A DNA stretch of 64,000 nt from Schistosoma haematobium (lineage: Eukaryota; Platyhelminthes; Trematoda; Strigeidida; Schistosomatidae), in the NCBI RefSeq assembly GCF_000699445.3, contig NC_067196.1, positions 30,772,616 to 30,836,615 on the forward strand, read 5' to 3'. Shown in pieces: positions 11,279 to 21,520 of the stretch (position 1 is its first letter; the number at the start of each line of letters is the position of its first letter). Position numbers and translations under genes: made by a program. The notes beneath the pieces are model-generated. The model was not told the DNA's origin. It saw only the letters and a list, made by a program, of their open reading frames with translations, and did no database searches.

Positions 11279-11505
11279 TTGCTTCATTAATCTCACTCTC
11301 TTAGTTTCATACTCATTATTATAGATATTTATACAAAATTTATATCTAAAATGAATTGTTTATAAACTAAATGTTGAATATTCGAAATTCTGTTGGTGAA
11401 TATGAATGATAATAACTAACAGAAATTGCGGAGTTATATAATAAATAAAGTGTCAAAAATTTTAAGTACTTTTTAACTAAATCATTTAATATCAGATGGG
11501 TTTTG

Positions 11506-11625
11506 TGGAGATTGTAGTAATTTCAATGTTTAAGATCATGAGTCATTTGAAGCTAGACCACCATGGAAAACCTGGAAGCACTGGACGTCCGTTTCGTCCT
11601 ATTGTGGGACTCCTCAGCAGTACCC
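11506..11625 (-). mobile_element. SINE, inverted left half of a head-to-head pair
   Basis: Antisense 3' tail (gggttttgtggagattgtag, then gatcatgagtcatttgaag) followed by an antisense hammerhead, broken off just upstream of the ribozyme at the junction with the plus copy at 11626. With that copy it forms arms of about 120 bases, and both outer ends are SINE tails. Confidence 0.85.
11572..11624 (-). ncRNA. Hammerhead ribozyme, intact core
   Basis: Sense (minus) order: actg stem I, CTGAGGA, stem II GTCC-cacaata-GGAC, GAAA, C-GGAC loop, GTC cleavage triplet, then cagt. Every universally conserved core base is present. Stem III is the very short type known from schistosome and newt hammerheads. 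Stem I is only about four pairs because the copy is truncated at the inversion junction, so activity is uncertain. Confidence 0.65.
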
Positions 11626-11815
11626 GCGCGCGAAACCAGTAGATCCTGGGTTTGAATCTCGCAGGGGGCGAGGTCGCGGATGCACACTGCTGATGAGTTT
11701 CATAATAGGACGAAACGGACGTCCAGTGCTTCCAGGTTTTCCATGGTGGTCTAGCTTTAATTGACTCATGATCTCATCTATCGAAATTACTATAATATCC
11801 ACAAAACCCCTTCTG
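11626..11815 (+). mobile_element. SINE, right half of a head-to-head pair
   Basis: Starts within the tRNA-like part (B-box variant GGTTTGAATC at 11649). It continues through a hammerhead and ends with the tail gactcatgatctcatc, ataatatccacaaaacccc and ttctgata. Confidence 0.85.
11683..11735 (+). ncRNA. Hammerhead ribozyme, near-intact core
   Basis: Stem I cactg/cagtg, CTGATGA, stem II GTTT/GGAC (two wobble pairs), GAAA, short stem III, GTC triplet. The core is complete; stem II is weakened. The antisense partner at 11572-11624 could base-pair with it in one transcript and mask both ribozymes. Confidence 0.6.
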
Positions 11816-12165
11816 ATACAAATGCAGATTTTTTAATTATTATATTTTTATTGTTATTACATTGATTGATGACAATAAAATCTAGTACACAATATACTAA
11901 TCAGATTGACTTTAACTGTTCAAGTTAAAAGTTTATTTGTTGACATAGGTTACCATAGTAACTGAAAACAACATGTAACAAAATGATTGTGCATTTATTA
12001 TTGTTAAATACAAAATACCAATTGTAACGTAAGTGAAGGTATTTTATAAAAAAATACTAAATCAGAGTAACATTTTCATGAAAATTTATGCACCATTATT
12101 AATAAATAATTCATTTGAAGTCAATATAAAATGAATATAATTGGGAATTTAATTCTAAGTGAATA
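11816..12165. other. AT-rich DNA, nothing recognised
   Basis: No motif seen. Confidence 0.5.
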
Positions 12166-12167
12166 TT

Positions 12168-12378
12168 TAATATCAAAAGGGTTTTTGTGATATTATAGTA
12201 ATTTTAATATTTGTGATCATGAATCAATTAATGCCAGACCATCATGGAAAACCTGTAAGCAATGGATGGCCGTTTCGTCTCATTGTAGGACTTCCCAGCA
12301 GTGTGCATCCACAACCTCGCCTCATGAGATTCGAACTCAAGACCTATCAGTCTTGTGAGCGAACGCTTAACCAATTTA
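12168..12378 (-). mobile_element. tRNA-derived hammerhead SINE, single copy
   Basis: Antisense order from left: tail (aaaagggtttttgtgatatt), ribozyme, B box (antisense gattcgaactc), A box (antisense cgaacgcttaacca). The hammerhead core reads CTGGGAA instead of CTGANGA, so it should be inactive. This is one of the few copies here without an inverted partner. Confidence 0.85.
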
Positions 12379-14119
12379 TTTTCAAGGTTTAGATTGTTAC
12401 AATTTTTATTATGGAATGATATGACTCTTCCTACTTTCATATACTGGCATTACAGATTTTTGATGATTTGATAAAATAGTTTAGTATCAAAAATAGTTAT
12501 CATCTGTTACCAAGACAAGTTCAAAAGTAAAACTATACAACCAGTCGACTATCCACTTTTCAAGGTCAAGCATTTTAAAGTTGCGAAAAATTCACTAGAT
12601 ATGGTTACAAGTTGAACTACATGAGATATTAGAATGTTAATTGTTTACTAGAAAAAAGGTTAATGATACTTTATGAAGCAACTCATATTTCTTTAACATA
12701 TTCATCAACGTTTATTATGTCAGTGAAATAAATGAGTCCCGTCGATTATGATTGAGGGCATTAATCATAAGAAACTTATATGTGTGATAACTAAACAAAA
12801 CTGTTTTGAATGCGTCAATCATGATGCCTTTCACACTAATGTGAATTGATACAAATATTAATGATTGATAAAGATTTATCATGCATCAAATGCAAATGCA
12901 AACTGTTTGAATACATTGATTTTAAAAGTTATTATCAACATTGATTAAAAGTCGAATTTTGAATTAATTAATTGGAGAAAGATTTGCCACTGATAATATT
13001 CAATAACTTACTGCTTGAATATAATTTATAACCATCATAAAATTATAATTTTACAGATATTAGGTTGTCTATCTCTTCCTAACACCCTTTCCATGAATTT
13101 GTCTTGAGGAGGTCTGATATACTTTATTATTTAAATGTAAATTATGATAAGTAAACTTTAATACAGCACTGTACATCAACTAGATAAACTATAGTTCGAT
13201 ACATTCAAGTCATTAACTGACGACTCATAACTAATGTCTTACTCTAACATAGATCGCTTACAAAAAATATCACGGTTTTTATCATTCACTGATCTGATAT
13301 GAAATAATTTTCTATGAATCAAAATAATTCACTGTATCATCCTTAAATAACATCTATTATAATGTTATTCTAAACAGATCTTTAATAATAGCGAGGAAAT
13401 CAATTTAGTGCAGTTATATTTTAGAAAATTTGTCATATAAAGAGGTAAATTTCGTCTATTAACTGATTATTTCATAAAATTTTATGTCTACCAATGATTC
13501 ATGGAATACAATAAACACCATCACCAAGTAGCCAAAGTTACCAATAGTTATTGAAAACTTTAAATGTTGCATACGTTTTAAAGGCATTTAATCCTATTTT
13601 GTGTTTGAATTCTTGTAGTTCAGGATAAACAGTTCAAATGATAATTTGAAATAAGATTTGTTATCATTGACTGGTTGATTACAAGTGATTCTAACGTCTT
13701 AATTTACTATTCATTGAGATATATCAACATATAATTACAGACGCATTATACTTACTCTCAATTATCCTATATCGAAACTGAAGTATAAATTACTCTGTTT
13801 ATTATTCTACTCCACTGAGCTATTAAATATTTACTCAACACCATAAGACAGATTGTTCATAATCCAGAGTGAATAGGAAACAAATTATTGACTGATTACT
13901 ATAAATTCTGAATAAATTAATTATGTAAATATTATGTAAACATTTTTCTAATCGTAGCCTTAGTGCATAAATGTCATGCTTACGTAAACAGTTAATTGAA
14001 GTATTTTTTTAGCCATATTACATAACTAATTAAACTCATTAACTATAATTTCCTGGTAGACAATGAAATGAAGATATTTTAAATGAAATGTAATTGGAAG
14101 ATTAATTTCTAAAAAAAAC
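12379..14119. other. AT-rich DNA, nothing recognised
   Basis: A long stretch without repeats or ORFs that I can support. Confidence 0.5.
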
Positions 14120-14121
14120 AA

Positions 14122-14238
14122 TAGGACGAAACGGCCTTCCAGTACTTCCAGGTTTTCTATGGTGGTCTAGCTTTAATTGACACATGATCTCAACTAGTGA
14201 AATCACTATAATATCCACAAAAACCCCTTCTAAAATTC
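14122..14238 (+). mobile_element. SINE 3' half, truncated inside the ribozyme
   Basis: Starts at ataggacgaaacgg, the 3' strand of hammerhead stem II. It continues through the tail to atatccacaaaaaccccttc. The 5' break inside stem II resembles the start of the plus half at 20954, which also begins at the GAAA region. Confidence 0.8.
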
Positions 14239-16318
14239 TATTCTTGTCTAATCTAAATAAAACTTGTGTTATAGATTATGTAATAAAATCAATTTTCCAA
14301 TAAAAATGTATTTTGATTTAAGTCAAGTTTATAAACCTCATAGGAAAATTTTTTTAAGACATTGTAAACAATTACCAAATTATTTTTTTAATCAACCTAC
14401 AGAATACCCATTTAACTATGATAATGTTATTATTTTATTGTAGTTGGGTTATGCATTAAATGATCAATTTCTTTTAAATCAATAACTTCCGTAAACTTAT
14501 GCTCAGTTGAATTTTCAGTTATTAGGGAATTTTGTACTTTTCACTTATCCCTTTAACATTAATACTCAATACTGTATTCTATATTCTGGCATAAATTTAA
14601 CTTTGTAAGATTTCGTTAAATCAGATACAATTATTTATAAACATAACTATTTCCATACGGTAATACAAAAGAAATATGAACATAAACAAGAATAATACAC
14701 AGTTACGCTAATATAATAACTCAAAGAGAATGCTTTCAAATACCTAATCACTTTTTTACTGGTTTTCACTGGTTATCTAACGAAATTCACTCCCTGATAT
14801 AAAATGACAAAATGTCCATAATTGTCTCGGTAATTTTTAAAAAGTTTATATATATAATTTAAACACAGAACATATTGATAATTAGGTCAGTAAGAAAGTA
14901 CTTTAAAGTATTTGTGTTTTAATCGTTTACTTTAGAAACAACTAACTTAAACTAAAATTATTGATGAATTCTTATTTGTGAATATCAAGTTGACATTGGA
15001 AGCGGAAATCGCTATTCAAAAGTCTTAGTGTGAATGCTAATATAGAAAACCAGCTACATTCAACTAATGAGTCCAAAATAGAGTAAAACGCATTTTATGA
15101 ATTTCGTTGCTAGTCATAATTTAAATATAACTATGGTTAGTAGTTTGATAAACTTATTCTACCTATGCGCTACAGGTTCGATCAATCGTATGTAGTAGGA
15201 AGTTTGTATATTTCACTGACTAATATTACAGTTATTACAGTGTTTTGAGTTGTTTCGGACAGACACTAAATACATCCTTTTTAAAAAAAATTACCGATAA
15301 TTCTACTCTATACCAGTGACTGTGAAGCGTAACTGAAATGTTTACATTCTAGATACTGTACTGTCACCAGAATAACAGCGATTGACTAGGATACGTTTCC
15401 ATTTACTATCTAAAAAAAGATTTAGTGATATAATATGTGTAAACCTTCAAGATAATCAATAAATAGATATAGCCATCATTGAAATCGATTGATTTAACAC
15501 TACTCACTTTTCATTCCAACTAAATGAAATCTATAGCAGAAATGGTTTATGTTTGTTAAAGTTGTTAATGATTGACAAATTTAATTGAGGGAAGAGAGAT
15601 TATCGTTAAGAATCTTACTTACTATCAGATTTAAACAGGTCAATACCTAAATAACTTAAGTAATTTTTTTCTTACTTTAATGTTCAAATTTAATTATAGC
15701 CTCTATCTCAACAATAGATACACAGTTTTTAATCATCCCTATGGAAAATATATGGGGGGTGGGTGGATAAAAAAGCATTTAATAATACCAAAGGTTAACA
15801 ATACAAATAGATGGACTTAGATTTATTTAATCATTCCATCTTGTAATCAAATGATCTATTTTTTATATGATAAATTAATAGTATCACACTCAATACGTTT
15901 AATCATCATTGTTTCACTTGTTGTCATTACATAACTGACTGTTATCCTTAAAAAAGAATACAGACTATATTTTACTCTATGTAAATAACGCTTTAACTAA
16001 TAATTTATGTAAATCAAAATAATCTGAACTGAAATAACAAAAGAATATCAAAACAATAATCAATAGTTGACCCATATTTTTCTGGAATAATTATGAAAAC
16101 CAATAAAAATGAATCATATACTTCTTCATGATAAGAAAAAGGAAAGAAAAATCAAAACATTCTCTTTCTTTAATCCATCGATTAAATGATGGTAGATATA
16201 AGTTATTACTACCAACAAAAAAATGGACAAAGAAATTTGTTTGCTATTAAAAAATGAAAACAAACCTCAGAAAGATTCTGCTTTATAAATTAAATAGATT
16301 CAAAGAGACAAAGAAATT
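14239..16318. other. AT-rich DNA, nothing recognised
   Basis: No motif. A short G-run (tggggggtgggtgg) lies near 15756. Confidence 0.5.
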
Positions 16319-16321
16319 ATC

Positions 16322-16420
16322 GGTATAGGGTTGTAGAGATTGTTGAGTTTTGATTGAGATCATGAATCGATCCATTTTAGACCACCATTGAAAACATGGA
16401 AGCACTAGACAGCCGTTTCG
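16322..16420 (-). mobile_element. SINE, inverted left half of a head-to-head pair
   Basis: Antisense tail (tatagggttgtagagattg, gagatcatgaatcgatc) and the antisense 3' part of the hammerhead (gccgtttcgtccta). It breaks off at stem II and joins the leader of the following plus copy. Confidence 0.85.
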
Positions 16421-16730
16421 TCCTAGTAATTCTTGGAGTTCTAGTGAGAAGCTGTGAGCAGTCAAGCTAATCCATGACAGACGTGAGACATTTACCCACC
16501 GAAGACGATGAAGTATGGCGGCGTAATTTCGTGGATTGGTTGAAGTTAGATATTAATACAAATCGATGCCGGATAAGTAGCCTAGAGGTTAAGCGTTCGC
16601 ACGCAACACCAAAGGTCCTGGGTCTAAGTCCCGAGTGTGAAGTCCCATATTAAGACAAAACGGTCTTTCAGTGCTTTCAGGTTTTCAATGGTGGTCTAAC
16701 ATTAATCGATTCGTGATTTCAATCAAGATG
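16421..16730 (+). mobile_element. tRNA-derived hammerhead SINE with leader
   Basis: The leader (ttcttggagttctagtgaga, then gtaatttcgtggattggttg) precedes a tRNA-like part with A box (tagcctagaggttaagcg) and B-box variant (GGTCTAAGTCC). The hammerhead has lost CTGANGA and has AAAA for GAAA. The tail ends at aatcgattcgtgatttcaat. Confidence 0.85.
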
Positions 16731-16746
16731 GAGAAATAAGCAAATA

Positions 16747-16913
16747 TGGATAGTGACTAGCAGTGGAATCCAGGACGTAGGTTCCGTCTCCTTAGCTAGA
16801 TGTACGTGCATCGCAGAGTTGATGTTCACCCTGGGACTAGAACCCAGCGCTGTTCGCTTCAAACGTCATCGCGTTATCCACTTAGCTACTGAGTTCTGAT
16901 AGCCACTTGTTTC
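16747..16913 (-). mobile_element. Sm-alpha SINE, classical schistosome type
   Basis: Sense (minus) order: A box (cagtagctaagtggataac), B box (gggttctagtccc), then gtacatctag and tcctggattccactgctag, the stem I strands of the well-known Sm-alpha hammerhead. Most of stem II and the GAAA are lost (ctaaggagacggaac), so the ribozyme is dead. It sits immediately after the other SINE and before another Sm-alpha fragment, so three insertions lie back to back. Confidence 0.8.
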
Positions 16914-16936
16914 TGTAATGGGGGGAAGTTTTAATT

Positions 16937-17102
16937 CACTTGGTATTGTTTATTTGAATATTCCCATTAATGTTTAGGACTGCAATTGAATCAAGGCAAT
17001 ATCAAGGTAATTCTCAAAATATGCACATATGCCAATAAGAGACTGATCAATTACAGTCCTAAACATCAATGGGGAGTTTCAAGTAAACAATACCAAGTGA
17101 AG
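16937..17102. mobile_element. Sm-alpha 3' tails, head-to-head pair
   Basis: Left half (to 16992): cacttggtattgtttatttg through gtttaggactgcaattga, the antisense Sm-alpha tail. Right half: aggcaatatcaaggtaattc through caagtaaacaataccaagtg, the sense tail. The outer arms are about 55 bases and both outer ends are the element's 3' end, the same geometry as the other SINE pairs. The antisense tail also occurs at 30958 and 31339. Confidence 0.75.
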
Positions 17103-17261
17103 ATAAAGAAATATTTCGAAAATGTTTTTTTCTTAAAATTATGTTTTCTTTTTAGACTACATTGTATATGATGATAAATATAAATATTAAGTTATAATTC
17201 AGCTTTAAAAGTTATTATTTAATAAACGGAATACACCAATTAAGACACTAAATAAGAAAGA

Positions 17262-17440
17262 CCAGTTCAGTGAAGAAATCTCTTTCCGGCGAATTCACTT
17301 TCAAAGCTGTACAACTGCAAATATATATATACTTATTTTTACAGGATGATAATAATACTGATAATAAACTTCTGTTAGACATGGTGACAGTGAGGTTAAA
17401 TAAACAAAGATATTAAAAAAACTTTTTTTAAACAAGGAAA
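17262..17440. repeat. Left arm of a long inverted repeat
   Basis: Pairs with 17858-18034. Bases 17308-17391 (84 bases) are identical to the reverse complement of the right arm; the outer parts (gttcagtgaagaaatctc and similar) are diverged but alignable. The family is not recognised. Confidence 0.85.
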
Positions 17441-17442
17441 GT

Positions 17443-17634
17443 TTAATAATCGTCTGATTCTTAATGGCTTAAGTATTCACCAAAAGATAGATAGGGTTCA
17501 TTTTTGCTTCCACGATCATTCTGATTACATTTAATCTCAATTTCAACATTTTATTTTGTCATGCTTAGCCATCCTTTCCCAATGATAATTTCCCTATCTA
17601 TCTTATGAGGAATACATAAGCCATTAACTATCAA
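17443..17634. other. Loop of the long inverted repeat
   Basis: Unrecognised AT-rich DNA between the left arm and the SINE pair that fills the rest of the loop. Confidence 0.5.
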
Positions 17635-17643
17635 ATGATTATT

Positions 17644-17845
17644 ACTTTTTGATTGAGATCATAAACCGATTGATGTTAGACCATCATTGAAAACCTGAAA
17701 GCACTGGATGGCCGTTTCGTCCTATTGTGGGACTCTTTAGCAGTGCGCATCCATGATGCCGCTTGCAGGTTTTCAATGCTGGTCTAACATCAATCGGTTC
17801 ATGATCTCAATCAAAAACTTAACAATCTCCACAACCCCTAAACTG
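17644..17845. mobile_element. Head-to-head SINE pair inside the inverted repeat
   Basis: The minus half (17644-17766) has antisense tail, hammerhead and the 3' edge of the tRNA-like part. The plus half (17767-17845) starts at ggttttcaatgctggtctaa and is tail only. The minus ribozyme carries CTAAAGA (essential G5 changed to A), so it is dead. ATGATTATT flanks both sides (17635-17643 and 17846-17854), a candidate 9-base target duplication around the whole pair. Confidence 0.8.
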
Positions 17846-17857
17846 ATGATTATTGGT

Positions 17858-18034
17858 TTCCCTGTTTAAAAAATTTTTTGATACCTTTGTTTATTCTTCC
17901 TTACTGTCACCATGTCTAACAGAAGTTTATTATCAGTATTATTATCATCCTGTAAAAATAAGTATATATATATTTGCAGTTGTACAACTTTGAAAATGAA
18001 TTCACCAAAAAGAGGAGAACTCTTCCCTGAACCA
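17858..18034. repeat. Right arm of the long inverted repeat
   Basis: Reverse complement of 17262-17440. It starts at gtttccctgtttaaaaaa and ends around agaactcttccctgaac. Confidence 0.85.
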
Positions 18035-18290
18035 AACTTTTTTATATAATATTATTCAATAGATAATAAATAGACTCTATCAATATTGAAGAATTTTAAA
18101 TTAATATTGAATTTATTAATTGAATATCACATTAAAAATTTTTTTTAATTATTAACTAAAAGATTGAAAATAATTAGAAAAAGAATTTTTGATTTAAATT
18201 TTTTTTCTTAATTTGCTCTTATGAATAAAATAAATTTTGTTTTCTTTTGTTTTTTGCAAATTCCAATAGTGACTGGATGATATGAATTAT
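18035..18290. other. AT-rich DNA, nothing recognised
   Basis: Strongly A/T-biased, no motif. Confidence 0.5.
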
Positions 18291-18815
18291 TGGCTTTATT
18301 CAATATAGAACTCTCAGCACAAAAAATATTTCAACAAGTTTCTTTTTCTTACATCTTGATCAATTCTGATGGAAAATATTCAGTGATCACTAGTTGGAAG
18401 TTAGCAGTCCGGTAAATCGACATTAAAATAATGTACATTCTTTTCACTGCATATTGACAGAAATCACGACTACATCTTTTGTAACTTGTACAACAAAAGT
18501 TTGGACGGTTTTCGGAAACTGATCTGAATGGATTATGCGATTAATAGACATAATGATATATTAAAACAAATAAAAATAGATAGACCTCGCGGAGCGAGGT
18601 CGTGGATGCTCACTGCTGAGGCGTCCCAAAATAAGAAGAAACGGCCGTCCAGTGCTTCCAGGTTTTCCATGGTGGTCTAGCTTCAATTGACTCATGATCT
18701 CAACTAGTGAAATTTCTATAATATCCAGAAAACCCTTCTGATATAAAAATAGAAAACTTGTTGTAACATCTAGATGGAAGGAACATATAGCTCAGATGTT
18801 CAAGCAGGCCGCTAA
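18291..18815 (-). repeat. Unidentified dispersed repeat R1, minus copy, split by a SINE
   Basis: Homologous to 32205-32862 (plus) over about 350 bases. Shared landmarks are ggcctgctt, atcattatgtctattaatc, tggtgatcact/agtgatcact and gaaacttgttgaaat. A SINE with its own target duplication (18570-18753) interrupts it at a place that is continuous in the plus copy. No coding capacity is recognised. Confidence 0.75.
18581..18742 (+). mobile_element. SINE, 5'-truncated, with 11-base target duplication
   Basis: Starts after the B box (tagacctcgcggagcgaggt) and runs through a decayed hammerhead (CTGAGGC, AGAAGAAAC) to the tail ctataatatccagaaaaccc. ATAAAAATAGA occurs on both sides (18570-18580 and 18743-18753). 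The paralogous R1 copy near 32275 supplies the empty site. Confidence 0.85.
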
Positions 18816-18830
18816 GATATCTTAAGGTTT

Positions 18831-19984
18831 TGAATTACAAATAATATATGAGAGAAACTGAATGAAATCTGTGATAAAGTAATGTTTTTTTAGAAATTTT
18901 AAGTAAACTTTATTCCTAACTGATAGTAAACATGAAACTTAGATCAGAATTTTTATGAAGATTAGTTGTTGTTATTTGAATTATATATTTGCACTATTCA
19001 TTATCGTAATTATTCTCTTATCTGGTTATTCTCCTAATGTTCTGTGCTTAAAGTATTCATGACAAAGTTTCATTGTGCTTTTAATCACACAAATGATTAT
19101 CATTTTTTAACTAGTATAGCTGAATAATTAAATCTTAAGTTTATCTGAATCCGAGAATCTGAAATAAATTTTACTGATGAAGAAATATAATTTAAATTAA
19201 GGCTTTTTTCAACAGAAAAGGTAAAAGAAAAACCTAGATGTAACTTACAATACAAAAGGAAAATGTATTTTATGGTACAATAATCCACCAAATTAACTAA
19301 ATTGTAATTTTCAGTATACAAAACATGAATATAACATGATTGATTACTGTTAATCTCTAGGTATATGTAATTTAATTTCGTTAATATATACACTTCATAA
19401 TAATGGAGTAAAGTCCCATCCATAATGATATCATATGGTTATTGAGCGATTTTTTAATCAACTAAGTGAAATTAATAATTGTACCACTCACATTCACTTT
19501 AATAATCTACTTACAACATTCATCATTTGTTAAATGAGTATCAGTTATTATTGTATCTTCAACGTTCCGTTAGGGTAACAAAACATTATAAGTGTTAGCT
19601 CGTAAATTTATGATAAGAACACATTACTAACAATTAGCATCAGGTGATTCCTATTTGTTTCATCCTTTTCAATAAAGTCCCCGATATTGTAGTTAAACAT
19701 AGACGACTTCGCTTATCTTATGTGATTGAGGTTTTGGATAATAATACCCAGTGTATTCCTTCATTAGTGTGAAATCACATAAAAATTGACAATATTTCCG
19801 TTGACGTTATAGCTACAAAGAAGAAATACTTAAATCATTCTAAAGTTTGTCGTTATGTAAGCAAACGAGCTGAAACTAACACATAAACAATCTTTAAATT
19901 GTAGGGATCAATGCCAAGGTTAGACTTGATAGTTGCAAATAAATTGTACTATTGTACTATTTAAACTTATGTTAATTTTATCCC
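18831..19984. other. AT-rich DNA, nothing recognised
   Basis: The ORF at 19100-19423 (minus) is Leu/Ile/Asn/Tyr-rich and AT-driven; a possible acceptor inside it is not convincing. Confidence 0.45.
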
Positions 19985-20105
19985 GGTTATTTATTTATTC
20001 TGAAGAAGTGACTTATATAAAGCAGCGAAACACTGAAAATATATTTTTTGCTCATTAATGTTTGTATTGGTATACTTGTGAACTTTGAGAAATATACAAC
20101 TGTGG
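19985..20105 (+). mobile_element. Possible Penelope-like 3' region (CTGAAGAAG...GCGAAAC)
   Basis: ctgaagaagtgacttatata followed by aagcagcgaaacactg matches the arrangement CTGAAGAAG, short spacer, CGAAAC found after the GIY-YIG domain in many Penelope-like elements. No coding part is visible upstream. Confidence 0.35.
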
Positions 20106-20197
20106 AATTATTGACAAAGTAGCATCCAATTCTATGATGACTGGTTATTGAATAGATGATGAAAAGTATCTTACATTCATATAGAAGACATACCTAC

Positions 20198-20463
20198 CTG
20201 TCGCTTCTAGATGTCATCGTGAAGCCTAATCTATACAACGAATATTTCTTACTTGCCACACATATATCAAATCCCCTGTTAGATTGTGTGTGTACCAAGA
20301 GAAATGTAGTATTCATGTACTGAAAAGAGATATCTGGTTTTGAGAATAAATACGATATGTCTATATTTAATACTTTTGAACAATTTAACGCCAGTAATAT
20401 CAAGAGTGGACGAAATAAATGATTCAGGATGAGAAGAATCACTAAGATCAGATGACTCGACAT
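20198..20463 (-). CDS. Possible first exon with signal peptide, unknown protein
   Basis: The minus strand has ATG at 20461-20463 and 88 open codons, then an excellent 5' splice donor (GACAG then GTAGGTATG) leaving phase 2. Residues 1-30 (MSSHLILVILLILNHLFRPL, then LILLALNCS) form a typical signal peptide or membrane anchor. Residues 31-88 are mixed and include an NTT glycosylation site. The frame is also open for 26 codons upstream of this Met; I chose the inner Met because it directly precedes the hydrophobic segment. This is the longest non-repeat ORF of the window. No homologue recognised, and partner exons were not found. Confidence 0.4.
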
Positions 20464-20784
20464 ATTCTCAAACCGGTGATGTTGGTGGACGATGATAACT
20501 GTGAAAACTCTGAAATTAACCCAAAATAAATCATAGTGCACCTATATTGCCAAGCAAGATTACGTGAAAATGAATCTCCACCTAATCTGCAATTCAGTAG
20601 ATCATAACAAATGAAGATCTAAGAAACGTTATGTTTTTTCTTATCTAATTAAAGATCATCTAGATATATGCAACAAAAGAAGTTTTTTAGTTGATCCAGT
20701 CTATTAATTGTTATCTTAATTATTTATCCTAAACACACTTTTATTTTCACTAAAAGTTATTTACAAATTAAATAAATTTCAATA
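20464..20784. other. Region upstream of the candidate signal-peptide exon
   Basis: AT-rich. On the minus strand it would be the 5' flank or untranslated region; no clear TATA box or initiator is claimed. Confidence 0.35.
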
Positions 20785-20789
20785 AATTT

Positions 20790-21053
20790 CACTGAAATCA
20801 TGATCCAATCTACGTTCAATAGCCACTGAGAACCTGGAAGCAATAAACGGCCATGTCGTCCTAGTATGAAGCTCCTCAGAACTGCGCATCCAGAGCTTTA
20901 CAAGCAGGATTCGAACCCAGGATTTGTGGTCTCGCACGCGAACACTTAAACGAAGACGAAATGGGCGTCCAGTTATACCAGGCTTTCAATCATTGTCTAA
21001 CTTTAATCAGTTCGTGATTTCGATGAAATTCAACAATACCTAAAACCCTATAC
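20790..21053. mobile_element. Head-to-head SINE pair
   Basis: The minus half (20790-20953) carries tail, hammerhead, B box (antisense ggattcgaaccc) and A box (antisense cgaacacttaaac). The plus half (20954-21053) starts at gaagacgaaatggg inside the ribozyme and ends ctaaaaccctatac. The minus ribozyme has GACA for GAAA and is dead. Confidence 0.8.
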
Positions 21054-21140
21054 TAAAAACTAGAATAAACTTTAAATTATATGCCACAATAAGCAGATAT
21101 TTATTATATATGCAGTTTGAATGACTAGATTAATAATTTA
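21054..21140. other. Short AT-rich spacer
   Basis: Nothing recognised between two SINE pairs. Confidence 0.5.
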
Positions 21141-21144
21141 AGAA

Positions 21145-21245
21145 GGGGTTTTGTGGATATATCATAGTAATTTTAATAGCTGGGATCACGAGCCCTGGGT
21201 TCGAATCTCCTAAGGTGGGATCGTGGATATGCACTACTGAGGAGA
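21145..21245. mobile_element. Short head-to-head SINE pair, right half truncated
   Basis: The minus tail (aaggggttttgtggatata through gggatcacgag) joins at 21191 to a plus segment with an intact B box (GGTTCGAATC) and the 5' side of the hammerhead (actactgaggag). It stops where Penelope-like sequence begins. Confidence 0.75.
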
Positions 21246-21520
21246 TTACGATTACTCCTCCCTATGTATGTGTGACCACACACATATTTAAATTAGTACA
21301 CACACTGGGATGTGACGCAATCGTTTTCTTGTCTTTTAGGCTTTGGATGAAGCATGCATCTTGTTGTTCCCTTGATAATGACCTTCGCTGAACAATATGT
21401 CTTATTAATGACTGATTTAAGCCTTTGTTTCAATAAAAGGTTATTCGAATCATCTCTAACTGGTAAGATGATATAGACAGGATTTTTTTCTGCCGAAGCT
21501 ATAGTAGGTTTCACTGTATG
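21246..21520 (-). mobile_element. Penelope-like element fragment, GIY-YIG endonuclease region
   Basis: The minus strand encodes YIILPVRDDSNNLLLKQRLK and AKVIIKGTTRCMLHPKPKR, the linker that precedes the nuclease in Penelope-like proteins. After one stop (TAA in place of a likely Gln codon) it continues F-KYVCGHTYIGRSNRNLLS, the start of the GIY-YIG fold with its TYIG and Arg. GIY-YIG is the endonuclease of Penelope-like retroelements, acting in target nicking. Only about 90 codons remain and they are broken; the RT part is absent. The fragment directly abuts a SINE. Confidence 0.7.

Noticed and set aside
11614..11802. 62-codon minus ORF with RPRPLRDSNPGSTG
   Set aside because: Antisense of the SINE tRNA-like part and hammerhead; the same peptide-like words recur in every SINE of this family.
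19100..19423. 107-codon minus ORF
   Set aside because: Composition is Leu/Ile/Asn/Tyr/Ser-rich as expected from AT-rich DNA; no motif or strong splice site.
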